Shown here piece by piece: positions 1 through 9,156 of a stretch of DNA of 64,000 nt (positions are counted from its first letter, which is position 1; each line of letters starts with the position of its first letter). The DNA is from Clostridium pasteurianum (GTDB lineage: Bacteria; Bacillota; Clostridia; Clostridiales; Clostridiaceae): assembly GCF_001705235.1 (NCBI RefSeq), contig NZ_MCGV01000001.1:496001-560000 (forward strand), given 5' to 3'. Below the pieces are notes generated by a model. That model ran no database searches. It worked only from the letters and a program-made list of their open reading frames with translations, and had not been told where the DNA came from. A program made the position numbers and the translations under genes.

Positions 1-388
1 AATGATAAATATATAGATCAATATAATCTGTACTAAGATTTTTCAAACTCATATCAAGTAACTTATTTATGTGTTCTCTAGCACTAACATTATTTTCAAT
101 TTCATCTGGAGTTCTTGGAAAAAACTTTGTTGCTAAAATTATATCCTCACGCTTAGCACATTCTTTAATTGCCCGCCCTACGTACTGCTCACTAGTTCCA
201 TTTGAGTATCCTATGGCAGTATCAATAAAATTTATCCCTAAATCCAGTGCACGTTTGATTATTTGTTTTGATTTTTCTTCATCCAAGGTCCAGGTATGCT
301 GCCCAACGTTTGCAGCTCCAAATCCCATGGTTCCTAAGCATAATCTGGATACATTTAAATCTGTTTTTCCTAATTTTGTATACTCCAT
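1..388 (-). CDS. Aldo/keto reductase, partial (C-terminus outside window)
   Basis: Reading the minus strand from ATG at 388 gives MEYTKLGKTDLNVSRLCLGT, the usual N-terminus of NAD(P)H-dependent aldo/keto reductases. The barrel continues with the FIDTAIGYSNGTSE segment, which holds the catalytic Asp and Tyr, and with LATKF, which holds the catalytic Lys. About 129 residues are visible and the reading frame is still open at the window edge, so the C-terminal half is missing here. An AGAAAGG ribosome site lies upstream of the ATG. The family reduces aldehydes and ketones in the cytosol; the substrate cannot be told from this part. No operon partner is visible in the window. Confidence 0.85.
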   Translation of the reverse strand, partial: MEYTKLGKTDLNVSRLCLGTMGFGAANVGQHTWTLDEEKSKQIIKRALDLGINFIDTAIGYSNGTSEQYVGRAIKECAKREDIILATKFFPRTPDEIENNVSAREHINKLLDMSLKNLSTDYIDLYIYH

Positions 389-645
389 ATTATTTTACAA
401 CCTTTCTTAGCCTTATTATTAAAATCACTTAGTTTAAAATGTAATTTTGTTGGGTTACAATAACTGAAATTTCCTAGCATCATTTATTTCTCCTATTATT
501 ATCACTTTTTATTTGTATTATTAATATTTTTCTTACTTATTATTAGTTTCATACTATTATCCCCTTCAGTTTCCTTAATATTGTTATACTCCTTAGAGTC
601 CACTCCAAGTCAATTACTATTTTCACAAAAATAGAATTACAAAAA

Positions 646-676
646 ATGCCACTAGATTTTATTAATCCAATGGCAT
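646..676 (-). terminator. Rho-independent terminator of the SUV3-like helicase gene
   Basis: On the minus strand ATGCCATTGGATT pairs with AATCTAGTGGCAT (13 bp with two G-U pairs), followed by a run of six T. It lies about 20 nt beyond the helicase stop codon. The rest of the 389-694 gap holds the upstream region of the aldo/keto reductase gene and nothing else I recognise. Confidence 0.75.
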
Positions 677-694
677 AATGTTAATTTCAGTTTT

Positions 695-2452
695 CTACAA
701 TCCAATTAATATATCATTTATATCCTCACTAACATTCCTTCTTTCACTGTAAACCCAGTCTACATCAAATTCCAAATTAAATATCTTAGAGAAAGAATAA
801 TACATATTTATCTTTTGATAGTAAATTTCTAAATCATCTAAATCACCTGTAAAGCATTCTGGTCTAGATAAACTATCCTTCTTATTAATAAAAAGCTCTT
901 CTACATAATTTAAAAATGTGTACATCAAAGGTGACTTTGATATGTCAAATGGTACCTTTAAAAGTTCCCATTCAATTTCTTCTTTAAGCTTATATCCTTT
1001 TATTCTATCTAGAACCGTTAAGTAGTCACTAATATCCATCTTGCTATAATAATCTAATTTTTCCTCTCTAGTACTCCATAAAGCTAATTTTTCACTTAAA
1101 GGCAGTCCCTTAATCTTAAGTATTGCATCTGATGGACCAATAACAGCACTCTCTATTGTTTTATCCTTTGCTTCAAGTTTATCTATAATAAAATCTTGAT
1201 TATAATCAGTGCAGGCTACATAACCTTCATCATAAATGCCAATTCGCCCTGCACGACCAGCTATTTGTTTTACTTCTTGTGAGGTTAGTTCTCTTATTTC
1301 TTCGCCATCAAACTTTTTTATATTTAGAAAAATAATTCTTCTAATAGGCAGATTAACTCCCATGCCTATTGCATCTGTAGTTATTAAAATCTTTGTAATT
1401 TTGTTTATAAATTGCTGATATTGTGACTTTCTAACTTCTGGCGGCAAATCTCCATATATTACACTAACCTTTACGCCCCTATTAGAATAGTTTTGTGCAA
1501 TTTCTAAAACTCGCTTTTTTGAAAATACTACAACAGCATCTCCTTTTTTAATATCCCTATACCTGAAGTTTTTCTCTTCAACAATTAAAGGTATTGCTCT
1601 TGTATATTCTTTTATTTCGTAATCATCTTTGCAATCTTTCAAAACAGTTTCTAATATGTATCTAGCATTAGCCGCTCCACATATATGAATTTCATCGCAC
1701 TTAAGACCTAGCAAAGCTCTGCTCCATGCCATTCCTCTGTGTTCATCCTTAATCATTTGTATTTCATCGATAACTGCAATATCATAATGCTCTTTTAAAT
1801 TAACCTTCTCTATTGTGCAGGAAATATGGGTTGCTCCTGGTTTTAATATTTCTTCTTCACCAGTTAATAAATCACAAACTATTCCCTCACTATTTAGTTT
1901 TTCAAAATTCTCTAAAGCAAGAATTCTAAGCGGTGATAAATATATACCCTTTCTTGCTGTTTTAAGACGTTCTACAGCATTATAAGTTTTACCTGTATTT
2001 GTATCTCCCAAATGAATATAAATTTTTCTCTTCATTGTTCGAGTTTCAGGATATTCATCTTTAGGATTGTCTGGAAAATTCTCTTCAAACTCTTTAGCGA
2101 TTAGTTTAGGTATATGCTGCTTTGTAAGTAAGGTCATAAATCCGGAATTTAAAAGAATATTATAATTCCCCTGTACGACTTCATCCAAAGCAAAATTAGT
2201 TCCATTTTTCCTATTATAATTCTCCAGCATCCTTCTTGCTATCTCTTGCAATAATTCTAAATAGTTTTTATATGTATCGTTAAAATCCCTAAAGCCGTCA
2301 TTTTCAAATTCTTTAAGCTGTCTTAATTTTTTTCTTACAGTTGACTCATGTTCTATAAGTGCAGCTGGCTTTGAATGATATATTATTTCTTCTATTTGAT
2401 AAAATTGCCCTTTTATCTTTTTAAACTCTCTTTGATTGCCACTTTTTTTCAT
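695..2452 (-). CDS. SUV3-like DExH-box RNA helicase
   Basis: A 585-residue helicase. Counting from this start, the first ~145 residues are not assignable. Walker A follows (GDTNTGKT, ~150), then motif Ib (LSPLRILALEN), a DEIQ motif II, and a C-terminal RecA domain with TTDAIGMGVNLP and QIAGRAGR. The LSPLRxLA and DAIGMGLN-type motifs are those of the SUV3/mitochondrial RNA-helicase family. I chose ATG 2452 because a GGAGG site sits five bases before it; the upstream in-frame GTG would place that ribosome site inside the gene. It probably unwinds RNA in turnover, but bacterial members are little characterised. It is monocistronic, with its own terminator. Confidence 0.8.
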   Translation of the reverse strand: MKKSGNQREFKKIKGQFYQIEEIIYHSKPAALIEHESTVRKKLRQLKEFENDGFRDFNDTYKNYLELLQEIARRMLENYNRKNGTNFALDEVVQGNYNILLNSGFMTLLTKQHIPKLIAKEFEENFPDNPKDEYPETRTMKRKIYIHLGDTNTGKTYNAVERLKTARKGIYLSPLRILALENFEKLNSEGIVCDLLTGEEEILKPGATHISCTIEKVNLKEHYDIAVIDEIQMIKDEHRGMAWSRALLGLKCDEIHICGAANARYILETVLKDCKDDYEIKEYTRAIPLIVEEKNFRYRDIKKGDAVVVFSKKRVLEIAQNYSNRGVKVSVIYGDLPPEVRKSQYQQFINKITKILITTDAIGMGVNLPIRRIIFLNIKKFDGEEIRELTSQEVKQIAGRAGRIGIYDEGYVACTDYNQDFIIDKLEAKDKTIESAVIGPSDAILKIKGLPLSEKLALWSTREEKLDYYSKMDISDYLTVLDRIKGYKLKEEIEWELLKVPFDISKSPLMYTFLNYVEELFINKKDSLSRPECFTGDLDDLEIYYQKINMYYSFSKIFNLEFDVDWVYSERRNVSEDINDILIGL

Positions 2453-2684
2453 GTTTGCCTCCACGTTATTTAAAGATAAACTACTCTAAAAATCAAAAAT
2501 TACAGATACTAAGTTTATCCTTACAAAACAAATTACAATTTATAGATTCTAATTTTACACATTTCTCCTTTATTATTAGTGCCTTTATGTTTTTATTATA
2601 CCTTATTATCCAAGTCATTTTTTTAATTTTTCTAAATTACTTGTTCATACTAACTCCAAATTAAGTGTTTTTCAAAATAAAAAA

Positions 2685-2703
2685 GAGAGGCTCATCGCCT
2701 CCC
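2685..2703 (-). terminator. Terminator of the first GH1 gene
   Basis: Minus-strand GGGAGGC-GATGA-GCCTCTC forms a 7-bp stem (one G-U pair) followed by TTTTTTATTTT, just after the glycosidase stop codon. The 2453-2684 gap is very AT-rich and holds nothing else recognisable. Confidence 0.8.
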
Positions 2704-2711
2704 TTAAAACA

Positions 2712-4235
<1,524 letters not shown>

Positions 4236-4417
4236 TCATTTTATTCTTATTATCTTTAATTATGTAAACAATTACTTCTATGGTATAATCATATATAATA
4301 AATTTATTATTTTAAACATTTTCTCCATATATTAAAATGACATTTCATTTTTTTGTGGAATTTAATATATAATATCGAAACGCTATTTTAACACTTGTGA
4401 AAAAGAAGGAGTATACT

Positions 4418-5296
4418 ATGCTTATTATGAATAAACTGGAATCCACAGATTCCCTTTCTAAATCAGAAGAAATTCTTGCAAACTATATTCTTCGTGAAAA
4501 AGAAAACATAGAAAAATTATCTACAAAGGACTTAGCAAATGCAACTTATACTTCTCCGTCTACAGTAATTCGTTTGTCTAAAAAGCTTGGCTTCAGCGGT
4601 TGGAATGAATTAAAGGAAAAGTACCTTGAAGAGCTTAAATATTTAAATGAACATTTTTCTAAAATTAATTCTAATATTCCCTTTGAAGCTCACGATACTT
4701 TTATGAATATAGCTTCAAAAATCGGTCACCTTGCCTCAGACAGCATTGAGGATACACTGTCACTTTTAAAAAATGATGACATGAAAAAAGCTGTTACCTT
4801 ATTACACAAAGCACAAATAATTAATGTATATGGCATCAGCAATTCACTGCTTATGGCTTATGATTTTAAGTACAAAATGCTGCGTATTAACCGCCGTGTT
4901 GAAATTGAAGGTTTGTCTGGTGAGCAAACAGTTGTTGCTTCAAACTCTTCACCTAATGATTGCGCTATACTGATTTCATATTCAGGCGAATCAAAAGAAG
5001 TCCTCGGAATTGCAAAAATACTAAAGCAGAGAAAGACACCAATGATTGTGCTCACAAGCGTTGGTGAAAATGATTTGAGAAACTTTGCTGATTGTACTTT
5101 TTCTATAACTTCACGTGAAAAACTTTATTCCAAAATTGGCACATATTCAAGTAATACTTCTATTCATTTGATTTTGGATATTTTATATTCATGCATATTT
5201 AAACTTGATTATGATTACAATTTGGAGTACAAAACAACTGTATCCCAAAATATAGATGATAGATTTTCAACCAGTTCTTTACTTAAGGAAAAATAA
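4418..5296 (+). CDS. RpiR/MurR-family transcriptional regulator
   Basis: A 292-residue protein from ATG 4418, which has an AGAAGGAG site seven bases upstream; an upstream in-frame GTG overlaps that site. The N-terminus (~1-75) is the HTH_6 domain with LSTKDLANATYTSPSTVIRL as the recognition helix region. Residues ~120-260 form a SIS sugar-phosphate-binding domain (VYGISNSLLMAYDFKYKM, ISYSGESKE). Members sense phosphosugars and repress or activate adjacent catabolic genes. It is transcribed divergently from the GH1 gene at 2712-4187 and converges with the PTS/aldolase operon, so the GH1 gene is the most likely target. A weak palindromic stretch around 4373 (TCGAAACGC) could be part of an operator; I do not call it. 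Confidence 0.9.
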   Translation: MLIMNKLESTDSLSKSEEILANYILREKENIEKLSTKDLANATYTSPSTVIRLSKKLGFSGWNELKEKYLEELKYLNEHFSKINSNIPFEAHDTFMNIASKIGHLASDSIEDTLSLLKNDDMKKAVTLLHKAQIINVYGISNSLLMAYDFKYKMLRINRRVEIEGLSGEQTVVASNSSPNDCAILISYSGESKEVLGIAKILKQRKTPMIVLTSVGENDLRNFADCTFSITSREKLYSKIGTYSSNTSIHLILDILYSCIFKLDYDYNLEYKTTVSQNIDDRFSTSSLLKEK

Positions 5297-5311
5297 ATAA
5301 AACATAATAAA

Positions 5312-5352
5312 AAAGTTGCCCGTGGTCTACTGTTTAAACCACGGACAACTTT
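5312..5352. terminator. Bidirectional terminator between rpiR and the aldolase operon
   Basis: AAAGTTG/CCCGTGGT at 5312-5326 pairs with ACCACGG/CAACTTT at 5338-5352, broken by one unpaired base. A-rich and T-rich flanks on both sides suit convergent genes. Confidence 0.85.
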
Positions 5353-5368
5353 ATACTTTTAATTAGTT

Positions 5369-6241
5369 TTATTTATTGTAGTAATATTTAACCTTGTCAG
5401 CATCATCAAATAAGTCTATTTTATGATAAACAACTTCTTTCATTGCTTCTATGCATGGTGGGTAAATAGCATTTGGCTCACGAGCATCTTGATCTTTAGT
5501 TAATATTTCACGACATTTTCTATAGAAAGCATCTTTTATATCGCTAGAAATATTTATTTTGGATATTCCAAGTTTTGCTGATTTTTCAATTTCGTCATCT
5601 GAGTTAGCTGATCCGCCATGTAATACTAGTGGAATGTCTACAGTATCTCTTATAGTTTCTAGTAAATCTAATCTCAATTTTGGTTTCATATTTTTTGGAT
5701 AGATTCCATGACATGTTCCGATAGCAATTGCAAGGGTATCTGCTCCTGTTCTTTCAACAAACTCTTTAGCTTTAGCTGGGTCTGTATATATTATTTTATC
5801 AGCGCCTTCTTCTGCTCCATTACCTGTTGTTCCTATAGTACCAAGTTCTGCTTCAACTGATATATTAAGTGGATGTGCTACTGAAACTACTTTTTGTGTT
5901 ATTGCAATATTTTCTTCAAAGGATAAACGTGATGCATCAATCATTACTGAAGTAAATCCACATCTTATTGCTCTTAGTACTTGTTCAAAAGTCCCGCCGT
6001 GATCTAGATGAATAACTACAGGCACATCAGTTTTTGCAGCTTCTTCCTTTACACTTGCTATAAAACTATCTTCTACGAATGATAATTCATCTGGGTGTAT
6101 TGCTATGATAACTGGAGCCTTCTTTTCTTTGCAAGCTTCCATAACTCCTCTTAAAATCATGTTACTGCTTGTGTTGAAAGCTGGTACTGCAAATTTATGT
6201 TCCTTTGCTACAGTTAATAAGTCCTTCATATTCATTAACAT
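5369..6241 (-). CDS. Class II ketose-bisphosphate aldolase (copy A)
   Basis: A 290-residue zinc aldolase of the FbaA/GatY/KbaY family. Motifs in order: VIHLDHGG (zinc His and catalytic Asp), VEAELGTIG (metal Glu), IAIGTCHGIYP (His), LVLHGGSA (His) and INISSDI (phosphate binding). It should split a ketose-1,6-bisphosphate or related phosphosugar into dihydroxyacetone phosphate and an aldehyde; the exact sugar is not readable. ATG 6241 is chosen because a GGGAG site lies nine bases upstream and the 23 residues before it do not belong to the family. Last gene of the PTS operon, 22 bases after its paralog. Confidence 0.88.
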   Translation of the reverse strand: MLMNMKDLLTVAKEHKFAVPAFNTSSNMILRGVMEACKEKKAPVIIAIHPDELSFVEDSFIASVKEEAAKTDVPVVIHLDHGGTFEQVLRAIRCGFTSVMIDASRLSFEENIAITQKVVSVAHPLNISVEAELGTIGTTGNGAEEGADKIIYTDPAKAKEFVERTGADTLAIAIGTCHGIYPKNMKPKLRLDLLETIRDTVDIPLVLHGGSANSDDEIEKSAKLGISKINISSDIKDAFYRKCREILTKDQDAREPNAIYPPCIEAMKEVVYHKIDLFDDADKVKYYYNK

Positions 6242-6263
6242 ACTATCATTCTCCCTTTTTCTT

Positions 6264-7115
6264 TTAGTTTTTATTAGTTGATCCAGCCAGCTTAATATAC
6301 TCCCTGACAAGATTCATACTATCCTGTTCAACTTGATGCATTAATACATAATAATTAATATTAGGATCTTCTTTTAATCTATCTTTAATGGCTTGTACAT
6401 TTGCATTCATAAAATCACAACCAACATTGATTTTATTAATTCCACATTCTACTGATTTTAGAATATTATCTTTTCCAGAACCAGAACCTCCATGGAGTAC
6501 AAGCGGCATTTTAGTTAATTCCTTAATTTTTTTAAGTCTTTCAAAATCAAATTTAGGAACCATTCCAGCTGGATAATTTCCATGTGATGTACCAATTGAT
6601 ATTGCTAAAGCATCAATTCCAGTTTCTTTTGCAAATTTTAGTGCTTCTTCTGGAACCGTATACATATCATCCTCTGTAAATGCTTTTCCCTCAGTAGCGC
6701 CAAGACATCCAATTTCACCTTCAACGCTTACACCCTTAGGATGAGCATAATTTACAATTTCTCTTGTCATGTCAATATTTCCTTGAAGTCCAAAGCGAGA
6801 AGCATCTACCATTACAGAAGAAAATCCATCGTCTATTGCCTTTTTTAGAAATAAAACCTCCTGGCCATGATCAAAATTCAAAGCTACTTTTGTTGAAGTT
6901 CTACTAGCTAATTTTTTTACAATTGGAGTTATTAGCTCACTGTCGCAGTGATTAATCAAATGTTCCTGCACTATATTTATTATGATAGGTGCATTTTCTA
7001 ACTCTGCTGCTTTAATTACACCTCTTGCAGTTTCTAAATTGAAACAATTGATAGCCATAACCGCATAATTTTCTTCATTGGCTTTCTTTAACATTTCAGT
7101 CATTGAAACATACAT
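6264..7115 (-). CDS. Class II ketose-bisphosphate aldolase (copy B)
   Basis: A 283-residue paralog of the next gene. It keeps every catalytic element: NFDHGQ (Phe for the usual Leu), VEGEIGCLG, ISIGTSHGNYP, LVLHGGSGSG and INVGCDF. The two copies differ through most of their length, so this is an old duplication or two separate acquisitions rather than a recent repeat. They may act on different phosphosugars or form a mixed complex. An AAGGAAG site lies before ATG 7115. It starts 16 bases after the EIIC stop, so translation is probably coupled. Confidence 0.88.
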   Translation of the reverse strand: MYVSMTEMLKKANEENYAVMAINCFNLETARGVIKAAELENAPIIINIVQEHLINHCDSELITPIVKKLASRTSTKVALNFDHGQEVLFLKKAIDDGFSSVMVDASRFGLQGNIDMTREIVNYAHPKGVSVEGEIGCLGATEGKAFTEDDMYTVPEEALKFAKETGIDALAISIGTSHGNYPAGMVPKFDFERLKKIKELTKMPLVLHGGSGSGKDNILKSVECGINKINVGCDFMNANVQAIKDRLKEDPNINYYVLMHQVEQDSMNLVREYIKLAGSTNKN

Positions 7116-7131
7116 ACCATTACTTCCTTCT

Positions 7132-8211
7132 TTATTTTATTTTTATATCTGATAAATCTACTTCTTCTTCTATTTCTTCAGTTGGTTCAGTTGGCTCTAC
7201 CGCATCTTTCTTAAGTAATACAAGCAAGATTGCTGTTATAAGAGAACCAGTTCCTAAAGCAATTAAGAAACCAACAGGATTTTTCATAGCCGGTACAATA
7301 AACATTCCGCCGGAAGGAACTCTTGATTCAACACCTAATAGCATAATTAACATACCACCAATAGCTGCTCCAGTAGAGCAAGATACAATTACACGAATAG
7401 GATCAACAGCTGCGATTGGAATAACACCTTCAGTTATCATACATATTCCCATTGGGAAAGCAATTTTTATATTGTCAGATTCGCCTTTAGTGTATCTAGA
7501 TTTTTTAATTAACCATGATAATGTAACTCCAAATGGTGGAACCATGGAAGCACAGATCTTAATAGCTTCTGGTCCGTAAACGCCCTGTAATAGTAATCCA
7601 TCAGCAAACAATGAAGCAACCTTGTTAACAGGACCGCCGAAGTCAAATGCAGCCATAGCACCCATGATAAGTCCGAATATTGCTTTTGAACCGCCCTTCA
7701 TACCATTAAGCATTTCAGTAAGAGATGCTGAAGCTGATGCTATAGGAGGTCCTATAACAAATAGCATAAATGCTCCGACTACTGCAGATGAGATAAATGG
7801 AATAATCATCATTGGCATTAAACCTTCTGCCCATTTAGGTACTCTTAAGTTTTTCTTTAAGAAGTTTACAAAGTAACCTGCAAGGTAACCACCAAGCATA
7901 CCGCCAAGGAATCCAGCTCCCATGGCATTTGCAATCATACCCATTAACAAACCGGGTGCAATACCAGGACGGTCAGCTATGGAATACGCAATAGCCGCAC
8001 TGATAACAGCAGGTAATAATTGCATACCGAATACTCCTAGTGAAACTGCTGCCTGCCAGAGAGTATAACCTTTTTTATAATTAGTGATTACGGCAGGATT
8101 TCCTCCTGCTAAGTTACCAACAGCAATTAATAGACCAGCTGCTACAACCAATGGAAGCATATAAGATATACCAGTAAGTGCATGTTTTTTTAATTGTAAT
8201 TTTTTCCACAT
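7132..8211 (-). CDS. PTS fructose-family membrane subunit EIIC
   Basis: A 359-residue polytopic membrane protein that begins with a cytosolic MWKKLQLKKH stretch, as in FruA/FrvB-type EIIC domains. It has about eight to ten hydrophobic segments and the typical GGPVNKVA and EGVIPIAAVDP motifs of the fructose class, and ends in an acidic tail. It carries the sugar across the membrane for phosphorylation by EIIB. The EIIB subunit is the next gene upstream and EIIA is the C-terminus of the regulator. The sugar is unknown; the two downstream aldolases imply a ketose or a sugar that becomes one. GGGGG ribosome site. Confidence 0.92.
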   Translation of the reverse strand: MWKKLQLKKHALTGISYMLPLVVAAGLLIAVGNLAGGNPAVITNYKKGYTLWQAAVSLGVFGMQLLPAVISAAIAYSIADRPGIAPGLLMGMIANAMGAGFLGGMLGGYLAGYFVNFLKKNLRVPKWAEGLMPMMIIPFISSAVVGAFMLFVIGPPIASASASLTEMLNGMKGGSKAIFGLIMGAMAAFDFGGPVNKVASLFADGLLLQGVYGPEAIKICASMVPPFGVTLSWLIKKSRYTKGESDNIKIAFPMGICMITEGVIPIAAVDPIRVIVSCSTGAAIGGMLIMLLGVESRVPSGGMFIVPAMKNPVGFLIALGTGSLITAILLVLLKKDAVEPTEPTEEIEEEVDLSDIKIK

Positions 8212-8312
8212 TATAATTTCCCCCTTATTGCATTAATTTTTAATATCTTCCCATAATTATTAGTTCAAATTTTAATATAACTGTCTAATTGCTCACTGCT
8301 TATAAATACATT

Positions 8313-8624
8313 TTATAGTCCTAGTTCGTTCTGGATTTTATTGATAATTGCTTTTGGTGCCTTAATAACTATTTCTGTTGGTAAGTCAACCACCTTCTTT
8401 CCCGCAAATCTTTCTCTGCCACTTACCTTGATGTCAGCTGCAACGATTACAACATCAGCTTCTTTAATTTGTTCAGGAGTAAGCTCATTTTCTGTTCCAA
8501 TTGTGCCCTGAGTCTCAATGTGAATTTCATGATTTAATGCTTGCCCTGCGCGTATTAGTTTTTCTCTTGCTATATAGGTATGTGCAATTCCAGATGTACA
8601 AGCTGCTATTCCAACGATTTTCAT
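8313..8624 (-). CDS. PTS fructose-family subunit EIIB
   Basis: A 103-residue soluble EIIB. The phosphorylated Cys is in the N-terminal IAACTSGIAHT loop (Cys9), the signature of the fructose class. Length is normal for a free EIIB. It passes phosphate from EIIA, which here must come from the C-terminal part of the upstream regulator or from its internally started product, to the sugar bound by EIIC. An AAGGGGA site precedes ATG 8624. The gap of about 100 bases before the EIIC gene has no clear structure. Confidence 0.93.
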   Translation of the reverse strand: MKIVGIAACTSGIAHTYIAREKLIRAGQALNHEIHIETQGTIGTENELTPEQIKEADVVIVAADIKVSGRERFAGKKVVDLPTEIVIKAPKAIINKIQNELGL

Positions 8625-8694
8625 ACAAATTTCCCCTTCCCTATTTTTTTTAATATTTATATATAAATATAATTATTAAGCTTTTTAACTGATA

Positions 8695-9156
8695 CTATTC
8701 TTCCCTTGTAAATATTTCATATACCTCTTCTGGCTTTGTTGCTTTAAGTAAATCCTTACAAGCTTCATCATCTCCAAGCTTTGCTGCTACCTTGGAAAGC
8801 AATCTAACATGGACACTTGTTTTGTCAGATTCTGTTACAGCAAATAATATAATAAAGTTTATTGGCTTATCATCTAAGCTCTCCCATTTAATGCCAACCT
8901 TTGTTTTACCAATAGCTATAGATGTTTTACTAACAAAATTTGATTTCCCATGAGGGATTGCAATTCCATTTCCTATACCTGTTGATCCCAAAGTTTCTCT
9001 GTAATATACATCCTTTAAGAATGCCTCTTTATCAGAAAGAACTCCACTATCAAATAATAAATCTGTAAGTTCCTTTAATGCCTCATCCTTTGTTGTCGCA
9101 TTCATATCTAATTTTATTGTTTTCTCTTGTATTACCTCCGATAAATTTACACTCAT
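8695..9156 (-). CDS. Possible internally initiated free EIIA
   Basis: Within the regulator frame, AGAGGTGGGGAG stands four bases before an ATG that begins MSVNLSEVIQ. The product would be 153 residues, the normal size of a free-standing fructose-type EIIA, complete with its HGKS active-site His at position 69. The linker just before it (LNSRGGEK) is simply the ribosome site translated. I infer that the regulator and an EIIA gene fused in frame, or that both a fusion and a free EIIA are made. The ribosome site and frame are seen directly; use of the start is not. Confidence 0.5.
   Translation of the reverse strand: MSVNLSEVIQEKTIKLDMNATTKDEALKELTDLLFDSGVLSDKEAFLKDVYYRETLGSTGIGNGIAIPHGKSNFVSKTSIAIGKTKVGIKWESLDDKPINFIILFAVTESDKTSVHVRLLSKVAAKLGDDEACKDLLKATKPEEVYEIFTREE

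Noticed and set aside
69-410. 113-codon plus-strand ORF
   Set aside because: It lies opposite the aldo/keto reductase frame, has no ribosome site, and its translation matches nothing recognisable.
2453-2664. Small hydrophobic plus-strand ORF between the helicase and GH1 genes
   Set aside because: A/T-rich sequence naturally gives Phe/Leu/Ile-rich frames; there is no good ribosome site and no family resemblance.
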